The notes beneath the pieces were generated by a model. The model had not been told where the DNA came from. It saw nothing but the letters and a program-made list of their open reading frames with translations, and made no database searches. 64,000 nt of DNA. Origin: Pseudoglutamicibacter albus (lineage in GTDB: Bacteria; Actinomycetota; Actinomycetes; Actinomycetales; Micrococcaceae). This document shows, piece after piece, positions 1 to 8,980 of the stretch; the stretch's first letter is position 1; every line of letters begins with the position of its first letter. A program made the translations under genes and the position numbers. The DNA lies in contig NZ_JAVDXX010000001.1 in the NCBI RefSeq assembly GCF_031458175.1, forward strand, positions 620,001-684,000. Reading direction: 5' to 3'.

Positions 1-780
1 GTTTCGCACGCGGTCGAAGCGCTGGTCGCGGCGCAGGAGGCCGGTGTTCGCGTTGCCTACTGCACCAATAACGCATCCCGCACCCCGGAAGAGGTCGCCG
101 AACACATCAGCTCGCTGGGCATCCCGACCATGCCCGAGCAGGTCTTCGGTTCCTCGCGAGCCGCTGCGGAACATGCACGGCAGACCGCAGCGGATGCACA
201 GCTTCAAGAGCCGACCGCTTACATCGTCGGGACCGAAGCTCTACGCCGCGAAGCCGAAAACGCGGGCTTCAAACTTGTTGATTCAGCCACCGAGCAACCC
301 GACTTTGTGTTGCAGGGCTTCAACCCCGACGTCACGTGGCGGCACCTCGCGGAAGCCGGCTACGCGATCACCGCAGGCGCGCGATGGATCGCAACAAATA
401 CGGACACGACGATCCCTCGGGCGGAAGGTATCGCTCCGGGCAACGGGACGCTCGTCGCCGCGGTGGCGGCCGCGACCGGGCAGGAACCTCTCGTGACCGG
501 TAAGCCCGCCCCGACGCTGATGCAGATGGCGGCGCGAGCCGTGGGAGCACAAAATCCGCTCGTGATCGGCGACAGGCTTGACACCGATGTTGCAGGCGGG
601 AACGCTGCCGGCTTCGCTACCGCGCTAGTCCTGACCGGGGTCGATACGCTCGCATCCGCCCGCAAGGCGGAGCCTGGGCTGAAACCGCGTTACGTACTCA
701 ATGATTTACGCGACTTGCGGGCACCAGCCAACTCCTGTGTACTCGAAGACAGCGGAACTCAAGAGAGCCTGAATGACTAG
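1..780 (+). CDS. HAD-family hydrolase (NagD-type), 5' truncated by window edge
   Basis: The reading frame is open from base 1, so the start and the first catalytic DxD motif lie outside the window. The visible part carries the class II HAD motif TNNASRTPEE (DNA about 67-96), a GKPAPTLM segment typical of NagD/p-nitrophenyl phosphatase-like enzymes, and the metal-binding GDRLDTD motif (about 568-588). These proteins dephosphorylate small phosphometabolites in the cytoplasm; the substrate cannot be told from sequence. The stop overlaps the start of the next small gene, so it is translationally coupled to the tlyA group. In related actinobacteria a HAD hydrolase also sits directly before tlyA. 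Confidence 0.88.
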   Translation, partial: VSHAVEALVAAQEAGVRVAYCTNNASRTPEEVAEHISSLGIPTMPEQVFGSSRAAAEHARQTAADAQLQEPTAYIVGTEALRREAENAGFKLVDSATEQPDFVLQGFNPDVTWRHLAEAGYAITAGARWIATNTDTTIPRAEGIAPGNGTLVAAVAAATGQEPLVTGKPAPTLMQMAARAVGAQNPLVIGDRLDTDVAGGNAAGFATALVLTGVDTLASARKAEPGLKPRYVLNDLRDLRAPANSCVLEDSGTQESLND

Positions 781-979
781 CGAGAACTCACCAGAACACG
801 ACGCGGCAACGGAACAGCCGGCACAAGAGTTGCCTGGGCAGGAACAGCCGGTGCAGGACCTACCGGAAGTGTTGCAGCCGCTAGCTGACCTCGATTCGCT
901 CCCAGTCAGCGATCATCCCGAACGGTTCAGCCGCGTTCTTGACGACCTCACTAATGTCCTGGAGAGCGATCTTCCGTGA
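773..979 (+). CDS. small acidic protein between HAD hydrolase and tlyA
   Basis: A 68-residue acidic, Gln/Glu/Pro-rich protein with no motif I recognise. Its ATG overlaps the stop of the hydrolase gene (ATGACTAG) and is preceded by an AAGAGAG ribosome-binding site. Its TGA overlaps the GTG of tlyA. This tight overlap on both sides is the main reason to believe it. The C-terminal third is more ordered and helix-like, with RFSRVLDDL; the N-terminal half looks disordered. Small proteins of this kind occur at the same place in related actinobacteria; the function is unknown. Confidence 0.7.
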   Translation: MTSENSPEHDAATEQPAQELPGQEQPVQDLPEVLQPLADLDSLPVSDHPERFSRVLDDLTNVLESDLP

Positions 980-1809
980 GCGGGACTCAACGCCTTGACG
1001 CCGCACTCGCAGACCTCGGCTATGCGCCTTCGCGCACCCGGGCGGCCGTCTTGATCCGGGAGGGCCGCGTGTTCGTCGACGGCAAGCCGGCAACCAAGCC
1101 CGCGGCCAAGGTACAGGTGGGTGCGAGCATCGTGATCCAAGAGCATGCCGAGGACCGTTGGGTGGGGCGGGCCGCCGGTAAGTTGCACGCGGCGTTGGAA
1201 CGCTTGAGCACGCACGGGATCAGGTTGCCGATCAACGGGGCAACCTGCATGGACGCCGGCGCTTCGACCGGCGGGTTCACCCAGGTTTTGCTGGATCATG
1301 GGGCCGAACGTGTCTATGCGGTCGATGTGGGCCACAGACAGCTGCACCCAAGCCTCGCTTCAGACGCCCGCGTTGTGAACCGTGAAGGCGTCAATGTTCG
1401 TCACCTTGAACCGGGCTTCATCCCTGGTGGGGTTGATGTGGTGGTGGGGGATCTTTCGTTCATCTCGCTCACGCTCGTGCTGGAGCCGCTAGCTGCTCAG
1501 CTGAAAGAGGGCGGCCGGATGATGATGCTGGTCAAGCCTCAGTTCGAGGTGGGCCGTTCCGGGCTGAATAAGGCCGGGGTTGTGGTTCATCCAGCCTTGC
1601 GGCGCCACGCCGTGACGAAGGTTGTGGACTTCGCTGAACAGGCCGGGCTGGGTTTGGAACCCGTGGCTGTGCTGCGCTCTGAAGTGCCGGGGCAAGACGG
1701 AAACGTTGAGTTCTTCGTGATGTGGATAAAAGAAAACACTACGGAGACGGATTCATCCACAAGAGAGCGCAACCTCACTGCTTTGCTGGACGCCGTTGAC
1801 TATTCTTGA
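976..1809 (+). CDS. tlyA: TlyA family rRNA (cytidine-2'-O)-methyltransferase
   Basis: 277 residues with an S4 RNA-binding domain at the N-terminus (about residues 5-65) followed by an FtsJ-like Rossmann methyltransferase fold. The SAM-binding loop DAGASTGGFT (about residues 93-102) and the KPQFE motif (about 190) are both present. TlyA proteins 2'-O-methylate 16S and 23S rRNA at the subunit interface and set sensitivity to capreomycin in mycobacteria. Start GTG at 976 overlaps the preceding stop. It heads the tlyA-nadK-recN order typical of actinobacteria. The 277-residue length is close to the usual 265-275. Confidence 0.95.
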   Translation: MSGTQRLDAALADLGYAPSRTRAAVLIREGRVFVDGKPATKPAAKVQVGASIVIQEHAEDRWVGRAAGKLHAALERLSTHGIRLPINGATCMDAGASTGGFTQVLLDHGAERVYAVDVGHRQLHPSLASDARVVNREGVNVRHLEPGFIPGGVDVVVGDLSFISLTLVLEPLAAQLKEGGRMMMLVKPQFEVGRSGLNKAGVVVHPALRRHAVTKVVDFAEQAGLGLEPVAVLRSEVPGQDGNVEFFVMWIKENTTETDSSTRERNLTALLDAVDYS

Positions 1810-1834
1810 AGATCGGTAACAACAAGGAGCGTCA

Positions 1835-2923
1835 GTGCGTCGGATCTTGGTCATGACCCACACGGGTCGAGAAGAAGCTGTAGCGATCGCAATGCGAGCC
1901 GCGAGAGCTTTATCGGCCCACGGGCTTTCGCCTGTCATGATGCGCGATGAAGTCGATGTGATCGGCCAGATTCACGTTGACGGCGCGATGATGGATGTGG
2001 ACACCAAGGTCGAGGTCCTCGGCGAAGGCGTGGGGCTGGATGAGCTCGAGCTCGTGATGGTGTTAGGTGGGGACGGCACGATGCTGCGTTCCGCCGAGCT
2101 CGCGCGCGGCAGCAACGTTCCGCTGTTGGGCGTGAACCTGGGGCACGTCGGCTTCCTGGCCGAGAGTGAAAAATCAGATATCGATGCGGTGGTTGAGGCG
2201 ATCGTCAACCGCGCTTACACCGTGGATGAACGCATGGCGATCGATGTGCAGGTGTGGCACGAAGGCCGTCGCGGTGCGCACACGTGGGCGCTGAATGAGG
2301 CCGCCGTTGAGAAATCGAACCGTGAACGCATGCTTGAGGTAGCACTCGATGTAGATGGTTCCCCGATCTCCACATTCGGTTGCGACGGTGTAGTGTTTGC
2401 GACTCCTACGGGCTCGACCGCGTATGCGTTCTCTGCCGGCGGGCCGGTCGTGTGGCCAGAGGTGGAAGCGTTAGTAGTCGCCCCGATCTCCGCGCACGCA
2501 CTGTTCGCTAAGCCGCTGGTGATCGCGCCCTCCTCCACAACCGCTGCTGAAGTGCTGACCCGCACGGACGCCACGGGTGTCTTATGGTGCGATGGGCGCC
2601 GCATGGTTGAACTGGCCCCGGGCTCCCGTGTTGAGGTGACCCGCTCCAAGACCCCGGTGCGGCTCGTGCGACTCACGAACACCCCGTTCGCTGAGCGGCT
2701 TGTGGCTAAATTCAAGCTCCCCACCATCGGGTGGCGCGGGCCTGTTGAAGACCCGGGTGTGCACCCTAAGACCTCCGAACTGCCCGCGGTGCGCCGCATC
2801 AGCGTGGTGGAACCTCCACATAATTCCGAACGCCTGCCACCGCATCGGGCAACCGAGCTTTATCACGGAGAACCTTCGGCCACCCTGTTTGAAGAGCATC
2901 CGCGGCGAGGTGAGCCACGATGA
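1835..2923 (+). CDS. nadK: NAD kinase
   Basis: 362 residues. It phosphorylates NAD to NADP using ATP or polyphosphate in the cytosol. The GGDGT catalytic motif is at about residue 78 and the NE motif with the substrate-binding TPTGSTAYAFSAGGP segment is near residues 190-206. The family is usually about 300 residues; here a Pro/His-rich tail of roughly 60 residues follows the catalytic domain and looks disordered. The GTG start at 1835 is preceded by AAGGAGCG. The stop overlaps the ATG of recN (ATGA), indicating coupled translation. Confidence 0.95.
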   Translation: MRRILVMTHTGREEAVAIAMRAARALSAHGLSPVMMRDEVDVIGQIHVDGAMMDVDTKVEVLGEGVGLDELELVMVLGGDGTMLRSAELARGSNVPLLGVNLGHVGFLAESEKSDIDAVVEAIVNRAYTVDERMAIDVQVWHEGRRGAHTWALNEAAVEKSNRERMLEVALDVDGSPISTFGCDGVVFATPTGSTAYAFSAGGPVVWPEVEALVVAPISAHALFAKPLVIAPSSTTAAEVLTRTDATGVLWCDGRRMVELAPGSRVEVTRSKTPVRLVRLTNTPFAERLVAKFKLPTIGWRGPVEDPGVHPKTSELPAVRRISVVEPPHNSERLPPHRATELYHGEPSATLFEEHPRRGEPR

Positions 2924-4653
2924 TCGAGTCAGTCAACATCCGCGGTTTAGGCGTTATCGAAGAGGCCTCGCTACCATTCGGCCCGGGCCTGACGGTGGTC
3001 ACAGGTGAAACCGGCGCGGGTAAAACCATGGTGGTGACCGCGCTCGGCCTGATCTCTGGGGCGCGAGCCGATTCCGGTGTGGTTCGGCGCGGCGAAGACT
3101 CAGCAGTGGTTGAAGCCACCGTGGTTGGGTCCCAGCAGGATGCCGCGTTCCAGATCGCCGCCGAGGCCGGCGCTGAAACTGATACCGAAGACGGCGCGGA
3201 CGAGGCTGTTCTCTATCTTTCCCGCACGATCGCGGCGAAAGGCCGCAGCCGTGCCCATGCAGGCGGGCGGGCCGTCCCTGTAGCGGTGCTCGGCCGCATC
3301 GGTGAATCCCTTCTGACGGTTCACGGGCAGACAGATCAACTGCGGCTTCGCGGTGCTGCCGAACAGCGAGCCGCACTCGATGCCTTCGCAGGGGCCGAGC
3401 TCGAGGCTGCCCTGGCGCAGTACAAGGCTGTCTACCAGGACCTGAAGGCCGCCCGTGAAGAGCTCGCTGACGTTGAGCAGAACCGCTACGAACGTCAGAT
3501 GGAAGAACAAACCCTGCAAGCCGCGCTCGAAGAGATCGATGCGGTAGACCCGCAAAAAGGCGAAGCGCAAGAACTCGATGCGCGCGCCGACAGACTCAGT
3601 CATATCGAGGAGCTACGCGAGGCCGCGGTGAGCGCGCACTCCGCGCTGGTATCGGAAGAGATCGGCGAAGCCGTGGACGTGGTCTCCCTCTTGGATGCCG
3701 CCCAGCGTGCCTTGGAAGCAGTCGATAGCCAGGACCCGGCTTTGGCTGAGCAGACTCAGCGTCTGCGCGAGGTCGGGTATGTGATCTCCGATATCGCAAC
3801 CGAGCTTGCAAGCTATCAGCAAGGCCTTGACGCGGACGGGCCAGCGGAGCTTGCCGCAGTCGAGGAGCGGCGGGCAGTGCTGAACTCCTTGACACGTAAA
3901 TATGCTCCCGATGTGGACGCGGTCATCGACTGGGCCGCCCAGGCTCGCGTCCGTCACCTCGAGCTATCAGATGATCCGGCGCGCGTTGAAGAGCTCGCAG
4001 AAAAGGTCGAAGCACTTACCTCCCAACTCGCCGAGCACGCCGAGCGCGTTCATACCCTACGCGCAGATGCTGCCCAACGGTTGTCCGAACGCGTGGATGA
4101 GGAACTTGCGGCCCTCGCGATGCCGAACGCCCACCTTGCGATCGAGGTCACCGAAGCCGAACCAGGCCCGCACGGCGCTGATGAGATCGCTTTCCTCCTA
4201 GCGCCGCACTCCGGCGCTGACCCGCGCCCACTCGGTAAGGGAGCATCCGGCGGTGAACTCTCACGCGTCATGCTCGCCCTCGAAGTTGTGCTCGCGGCCA
4301 CTGACCCGGTCCCGACGTTCATCTTCGACGAAGTCGACGCCGGAGTCGGCGGGGAAGCGGCCGTGGAAATCGGCCGCCGCCTGGCCCGGCTGGCCCGCCA
4401 CGTCCAGGTGATCGTGGTGACCCACCTGCCGCAGGTTGCAGCGTTCGGTGACCAGCACCTCACCATCAACAAGACCAGCCACAGCGAAGGCGCTGACGGG
4501 TTCACCGCATCGGACATCAAGGCACTCGATGAGGATGAACGCGTCAAAGAACTCGCCCGGATGCTCGCGGGCCAATCGGAATCCGAAGCGGCCCGAGCCC
4601 ACGCGCAAGAACTACTCACAGACGCATCCCGCGAACGCAACGAAGCCACCTGA
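2920..4653 (+). CDS. recN: DNA repair protein RecN
   Basis: 577-residue SMC-like ATPase for double-strand break repair. The Walker A GETGAGKTM lies at residues 28-36, a long Glu/Ala-rich coiled coil fills about 150-390, the ABC signature GGELSRVMLALE is near 440, and Walker B FIFDEVDAGVGG near 467. The length matches the family (about 550-590). It is coupled to nadK by a 4-bp overlap. In Mycobacterium this gene is followed by steA, steB and pyrG before the Nudix gene; those are absent here and the Nudix gene follows after 40 bases. Confidence 0.95.
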   Translation: MIESVNIRGLGVIEEASLPFGPGLTVVTGETGAGKTMVVTALGLISGARADSGVVRRGEDSAVVEATVVGSQQDAAFQIAAEAGAETDTEDGADEAVLYLSRTIAAKGRSRAHAGGRAVPVAVLGRIGESLLTVHGQTDQLRLRGAAEQRAALDAFAGAELEAALAQYKAVYQDLKAAREELADVEQNRYERQMEEQTLQAALEEIDAVDPQKGEAQELDARADRLSHIEELREAAVSAHSALVSEEIGEAVDVVSLLDAAQRALEAVDSQDPALAEQTQRLREVGYVISDIATELASYQQGLDADGPAELAAVEERRAVLNSLTRKYAPDVDAVIDWAAQARVRHLELSDDPARVEELAEKVEALTSQLAEHAERVHTLRADAAQRLSERVDEELAALAMPNAHLAIEVTEAEPGPHGADEIAFLLAPHSGADPRPLGKGASGGELSRVMLALEVVLAATDPVPTFIFDEVDAGVGGEAAVEIGRRLARLARHVQVIVVTHLPQVAAFGDQHLTINKTSHSEGADGFTASDIKALDEDERVKELARMLAGQSESEAARAHAQELLTDASRERNEAT

Positions 4654-4693
4654 AACTCAACGTCAGCGACTCAAGAACGGTCACGAGGAGCCC

Positions 4694-5365
4694 ATGTCCA
4701 CGCATCAGTCAGAACACCAGCCCAACACCGGGGCACACGAACTCGGTGACATCCAGGTTCCTGCTGCCGTGACTGACGCGCAAACCGTGTTCAGCGGGGC
4801 GATCTTCGACATCACGCGTGAAACGTTCACAATGCCCGGGGGCGATAAGCCCATCACGCGCGAGTTCATGACCCACCCCGGCGCCGTGGGGATCCTCGCA
4901 CTCGATCGAGACAACCGGGTCCTGCTGCAAAAACAGCGCCGCCAACCCGTGCGGGCTGAACTGTGGGAAGTCCCGGCAGGTCTACTGGATCTGGAAGGCG
5001 AGGCAGCATTGGATGCCGCGCGGCGCGAACTCGCAGAAGAAGCTGACCTGCGCGCAAACACCTGGCATGTTCTGGCGGACCACTACATGTCTCCGGGGTG
5101 CTCCTCGGAAGCGATGCGTATCTACCTCGCACAAGATCTGCACGAGATCCCTGAAGGTCAACGCCACGAACGCACCGAAGAAGAAGCGTTCCTGGAACCC
5201 CAGTGGGTCCCACTCGAAGAAGCTATCACCGCGGTATTAGAAGGCAGGATCGGCAACCCGACCACGGTCGTCGGAATCCTCGCGCTCGCCGCCCACAACG
5301 TGCACGGGAACCGGACCCTACGGCCAGCCGGTGCGCCATGGACGGCACGCCCGCAACATGCCTGA
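4694..5365 (+). CDS. Nudix hydrolase, ADP-ribose pyrophosphatase type
   Basis: 223 residues from the ATG at 4694, chosen because ACGAGGAG lies just upstream; the frame stays open further 5' inside recN but that part is not protein-like. The Nudix box is visible as PAGLLDLEGE followed by AARRELAEEADL, with the REL-EE core that binds Mg2+. The upstream SGAIFDI segment and PGAVGILAL strand match ADP-ribose pyrophosphatases, which cleave ADP-ribose to AMP and ribose 5-phosphate. The gene sits between recN and xerD, its conserved actinobacterial position, and overlaps xerD by 8 bases. The exact substrate is inferred. Confidence 0.88.
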   Translation: MSTHQSEHQPNTGAHELGDIQVPAAVTDAQTVFSGAIFDITRETFTMPGGDKPITREFMTHPGAVGILALDRDNRVLLQKQRRQPVRAELWEVPAGLLDLEGEAALDAARRELAEEADLRANTWHVLADHYMSPGCSSEAMRIYLAQDLHEIPEGQRHERTEEEAFLEPQWVPLEEAITAVLEGRIGNPTTVVGILALAAHNVHGNRTLRPAGAPWTARPQHA

Positions 5366-6341
5366 AGCAGCACTGAGCGCGCTTGAGAGCAGCGCGGACG
5401 TCTATCTGCAACACCTGGTTGTTGAACGCGGTCTTTCCGCCAACACCGTGGCCGCATACCGCCGCGACCTGCGGCGCTACACCGACTACCTCGCTACTCA
5501 AGGCATCACGCACCCCGGCGATGTCACCCCGCAGAACATCAGTGCGTTCCAACAGTCGCTGAGGGACGGCGCGGATGGGAAGAAGCCGCTCGCGGCGCGT
5601 TCAGCTGCGCGCACGGTTGTTGCGGTGCGCGGGATGCACTCATTCTGGACGCTTGAAGGGATCACCGCCGACAACGCGGCAGCAGACATCCACCCCAACG
5701 CGGTGCCGCAACAGCTACCTAAAGCCTTGAGCGTTCCCGAGGTCGCTCGCCTCATCGAAGCCCCTGACACCTCGACACCGGCGGGACTACGGGACCGTGC
5801 CCTCATCGAGTTCCTGTACGCGACCGGGGCTCGCGCATCAGAAGCGGTGAGCCTCGATGTGGATGACCTGAGCCTAGCGCTAGACACAACCGAGGCTGGA
5901 ACGGACCGCGACGCGGAAGGTCAGAAGCTACCCTCGGTGGTCCGGGTCCGGGGTAAAGGCGATAAGGAACGATACGTCCCGCTGGGCAGCTACGCAGTCG
6001 AAGCGCTCAACGCATACCTCGTACGGGGACGGCCCGCCCTGGCTGTCAAAGGGAAAGGTAGCCCGGCGCTGTTCCTCAACCAGCGAGGCGGCAGGCTCTC
6101 ACGCCAGTCGGTCTTCAATAGCGTTACGGCCGCCGGGCATAAAGCGAACCTCACCCAAGAGATCAGCCCGCACACGCTACGGCACTCGTTCGCAACGCAC
6201 CTCATCAGCGGCGGGGCGGACGTCCGTGTGGTTCAAGAGCTGTTGGGGCACGCATCGGTGACCACAACTCAGGTCTACACGATGGTTACCGCTGACACGC
6301 TGCGTGAAGTCTTCGCGACATCGCACCCGCGTGCCCGCTGA
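5358..6341 (+). CDS. xerD: Tyrosine recombinase XerD
   Basis: 327 residues from the ATG at 5358, inside the end of the Nudix gene; a GTG at 5331 is in frame but adds only an Arg/His-rich stub. The N-terminal SAM-like core-binding domain covers about residues 1-110. The catalytic Arg is in ATGARASEAV (about 160), Lys in GKGDKERYVPL, HTLRHSFATHL near 273, a second His in LLGHASVTTTQ and the nucleophile Tyr in VYTMV. XerD with XerC resolves chromosome dimers at dif. It lies two genes from parA/scpAB, the usual segregation neighbourhood, but here mgtE is inserted between. Confidence 0.93.
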   Translation: MPEAALSALESSADVYLQHLVVERGLSANTVAAYRRDLRRYTDYLATQGITHPGDVTPQNISAFQQSLRDGADGKKPLAARSAARTVVAVRGMHSFWTLEGITADNAAADIHPNAVPQQLPKALSVPEVARLIEAPDTSTPAGLRDRALIEFLYATGARASEAVSLDVDDLSLALDTTEAGTDRDAEGQKLPSVVRVRGKGDKERYVPLGSYAVEALNAYLVRGRPALAVKGKGSPALFLNQRGGRLSRQSVFNSVTAAGHKANLTQEISPHTLRHSFATHLISGGADVRVVQELLGHASVTTTQVYTMVTADTLREVFATSHPRAR

Positions 6342-6351
6342 GCCGAACGGC

Positions 6352-7695
6352 TTAAATACCAAGAATCGCAGACGCGATGCCGAAGTAAATGAGCAGGCCG
6401 GTCGCGTCGCAGAACGTGGAGATAAACGGGTTGGAAAATACTGCCGGGTCCGCGCCGACCTTCTTGGCAATGATCGGCATCATGCCGCCCACCACGGCCG
6501 CCTGAACACACACCGCAAGCAGAGTCAGGCCTATCACGGCGCCGAACGTGAACCCGTAGATGAACCCAGTGATCACAAATGCGAGCGAACCCAGGATCAA
6601 ACCGAGCACGAAACCGACCCGTAGCTCACGCCAAATCACTTTAGGCAAGTCACGAATACGCACTTCGCCCACGGCGAGCGCGCGCGTGACGGTGGTTGCG
6701 GCTTGGTTGCCGGTGTTACCGCCGGTACCGGTCAGTAGTGGGATGAAGAGCGCGAGGATCACGACTGTGGAGAGTTTGTCTTCGAAGAGGTCGAGGACTT
6801 TGACGGTCAGCGCGGCTGAGAGCGCGAGCATCACGAGCCATACGACGCGGGAGCGGACGATCCGCATGATCGAGGAGGAGAGGTAGGACTTCTCGAGCGG
6901 TTCGGAACCGCCGGAGCGTGCGGCGTCTTCGGCGTCCTCTTCGCTGATGATGTCGACTGCGTCGTCGTAGGTGAGGACACCGAGTAGTCGGTGTTCGGCG
7001 TCCACGATCGGCATGGCGAGTAGTTTGCCTCCGAGGAAGCGGCGGGCGGTTTCTTCACGGGGGTCGGTTGCGTGCGCCGATTCGGCTTCGCGCATGATCT
7101 CGCGGACGCTCAGCTCATCGTTGGAGGACAGCAGGCGGCGTAGCCCGGTCACGCCGAGGAGGATGCGGGAATCGTCCAGGACCGGGAGCATGTAAATAGT
7201 TTCGGGTTCGTCGATGTGCGCTTTGACGTGGTCGATGGCCTGCTTGACGCTCCAGTTGGGGCGTAGCCACAGCACTTCCGGGGACATGTAGCGCCCGATC
7301 GCGTCTTCCGGATAGCCAAGCACCGTGGTGGTCATGGCGCGCTGCTCTGAGTCCAGCCCGGACATGAGACGGTCAGCGACCTTGGCGGGCAGCTCGTCGA
7401 AGAGGGACGCGCGGTCATCGGGGTCGAGCTCGTTGAAGATCTCTGAAATTTCGCCGTGCCGCAGCTCAGCGATCAGTTCCGCCTGAGTTGCGGGGGTGAG
7501 GCTTTCAAACACCGCGAGTGCCGTGTCTTTATCCAGAACCCGGTACACGATCGCCGCCTGTTCGGTCGGCAGCGTTTTCATGAGGTAGGCCATGTCGTGG
7601 ATGGGGACCTTGCGGGCAAGATGGCCCAGCTTGATGAGGTCTGCCTCTTTTCGAGGGTGTTCCCTCAGCGAATCAATCAGGTGATCCATCGTCAT
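6352..7695 (-). CDS. mgtE: Magnesium transporter MgtE
   Basis: 447 residues. The N-terminal helical superfamily domain (about 5-125, with ELDPDDRASLFDELP) and two CBS domains (about 130-255, with MSPEVLWLRPNWSVKQAI and DDAVDIISEEDAED) form the Mg2+-sensing cytosolic part. About five membrane helices follow (about 280-447), including the conserved LLTGTGGNTGNQAAT pore motif. It is an Mg2+-gated Mg2+ channel of the inner membrane. The start at 7695 has GAGGAG five bases upstream; an in-frame ATG six bases later is possible. The gene converges on xerD with a 10-bp gap and diverges from parA. I see no M-box riboswitch fold in the leader. Confidence 0.94.
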   Translation of the reverse strand: MTMDHLIDSLREHPRKEADLIKLGHLARKVPIHDMAYLMKTLPTEQAAIVYRVLDKDTALAVFESLTPATQAELIAELRHGEISEIFNELDPDDRASLFDELPAKVADRLMSGLDSEQRAMTTTVLGYPEDAIGRYMSPEVLWLRPNWSVKQAIDHVKAHIDEPETIYMLPVLDDSRILLGVTGLRRLLSSNDELSVREIMREAESAHATDPREETARRFLGGKLLAMPIVDAEHRLLGVLTYDDAVDIISEEDAEDAARSGGSEPLEKSYLSSSIMRIVRSRVVWLVMLALSAALTVKVLDLFEDKLSTVVILALFIPLLTGTGGNTGNQAATTVTRALAVGEVRIRDLPKVIWRELRVGFVLGLILGSLAFVITGFIYGFTFGAVIGLTLLAVCVQAAVVGGMMPIIAKKVGADPAVFSNPFISTFCDATGLLIYFGIASAILGI

Positions 7696-8089
7696 AGTGA
7701 CTCCTCAACCCGGGGCGGGGAACGTTGTAATATGCTGTGGCCGCTCTTACATTACCCGGCAGGCGCTTCAATCAGCTGCGAAATGAACGATGCGGGCCGC
7801 GACTCGCGCTTGCCCGGCAGGTCGCGTGCGCTTGTCTGGTGGCTCGCGTTCGGCTGAAGGCAGGTCACTTGCCAAAGTTTCGAGTTTCACTTGAGGGTCA
7901 AGGCTCGCCGATACAGAGGCGAAAATCCGGATAAACAGCTCATTCACCACTAGCCTTAAAGCACAGCACACAATTGATGCAGTGCACGGTGAAACTCAAA
8001 ACAGAGTAGAACTCAGCACGGAGTACAACTCGGTACAGAGCGGAACTCGGTACAGAGTGGAACTCAGCACAGAAGGGCGGTCTGCACAC
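7696..8089. promoter_or_regulatory. 394-bp divergent mgtE/parA intergenic region
   Basis: No convincing gene lies here. An open frame runs from the GTG at 7982 into parA, but that GTG has no ribosome-binding site and the frame passes through repeats whose 17-bp period is not a multiple of three, so I read it as non-coding. The left part holds the mgtE leader; the right part holds a tandem repeat array (8001-8075) and an AGAAGGGCGG ribosome-binding site before the chosen parA start. Confidence 0.6.
8001..8075 (+). repeat. 4 x 17-bp tandem repeat of imperfect palindromes upstream of parA
   Basis: Four head-to-tail 17-bp units start at 8001, 8018, 8035 and 8052, of consensus ACAGAGTGGAACTCGGT, and a fifth unit decays from 8069. 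Across each unit junction runs an imperfect palindrome ACTCrGyACrGAGT: 8011-8024, 8028-8041, 8045-8058 and a degenerate copy at 8062-8075. Evenly spaced palindromes directly before a gene suggest a cooperative operator. The alternative is a neutral product of the tandem duplication seen elsewhere in this window. Confidence 0.75.
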
Positions 8090-8980
8090 GTGAGCGATCC
8101 AAACTCCTTTGGCCGAGTACCTGCGCCTGGTGGTATGCAGGAGCTCAACGCTCTAGGACGCCCCTTGACCCAACTGCCTGAACCGCCGGTTCTCACCGAA
8201 CATGGACCAGCCCGCATCATTGCGATGGTCAACCAGAAAGGTGGGGTCGGGAAGACGACCTCATCGATCAACCTCGCCGCGTCCCTGGCCGAACTTGGCC
8301 GCCGCGTACTCATCGTCGACTTCGACCCACAAGGTGCAGCCTCCGCAGGCTTCGGCGTCAACCCGCACGAACTCGACCTGACCGTCTACAACGTGCTCAT
8401 GGAACGCCACGTCGACATCCGCGACGCGATCCTGCACACCGACGTAGACAACATCGACCTGCTGCCAGCCAACATCGACCTCTCCGCGGCAGAAGTGCAG
8501 CTTGTCAACGAAGTCGCCCGCGAACAAGTCCTCGCCTCACAGCTACGCAACGTCTCCGATGACTACGACGTCATCATCATCGACTGCCAGCCATCCCTCG
8601 GCCTGCTAACGGTCAACGCGCTCGCCGCATCCCACGGCGTCATCATCCCGCTCACCGCCGAGTTCTTCGCGCTACGCGCCGTAGCGCTACTGATCGACAC
8701 CATCGAGAAAGTGCAAGACCGCATCAACCCAGACCTACAGATCGACGGCGTGCTCGCGACCATGTACGACCAACGAACCCTGCACTCGCGTGAAGTCCTC
8801 GGCCGGCTCGACGAAGCATTCGGGGACAAACTGTTCGAAACCGTGATCCGCCGCACCGTGAAATTCCCGGACGCCACGGTCGCGATGGAACCGATCACCG
8901 AGTTCGCGCCATCCCACGCCGGAGCGCAAGGCTACCGCCGGCTGGCTAAAGAACTCATCGCACGCGGCGGAGCTCCGTGA
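8090..8980 (+). CDS. ParA/Soj-family chromosome partitioning ATPase
   Basis: 296 residues from the GTG at 8090, which has AGAAGGGCGG upstream; the in-frame GTG at 7982 would add residues coded by the repeat array. The deviant Walker A KGGVGKTT with its signature lysine is near residue 48, followed by VDFDPQGAAS and IIDCQPSLGLLTVNAL. It matches the ParA encoded next to scpA/scpB in actinobacteria (Mtb Rv1708 type), not the ParA of the origin-proximal parAB operon. No parB is near. The stop overlaps the scpA start, so it is probably co-transcribed with scpAB. Confidence 0.9.
   Translation: MSDPNSFGRVPAPGGMQELNALGRPLTQLPEPPVLTEHGPARIIAMVNQKGGVGKTTSSINLAASLAELGRRVLIVDFDPQGAASAGFGVNPHELDLTVYNVLMERHVDIRDAILHTDVDNIDLLPANIDLSAAEVQLVNEVAREQVLASQLRNVSDDYDVIIIDCQPSLGLLTVNALAASHGVIIPLTAEFFALRAVALLIDTIEKVQDRINPDLQIDGVLATMYDQRTLHSREVLGRLDEAFGDKLFETVIRRTVKFPDATVAMEPITEFAPSHAGAQGYRRLAKELIARGGAP

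Noticed and set aside
8001-8075. CRISPR-like look of the 17-bp repeats
   Set aside because: The units are directly adjacent with no spacers, too short for CRISPR, and no cas genes are in the window.
7982-8089. N-terminal extension of ParA from GTG 7982
   Set aside because: No ribosome-binding site, the extension is coded by tandem repeats in shifting frames, and GTG 8090 has a good AGAAGGGCGG upstream.
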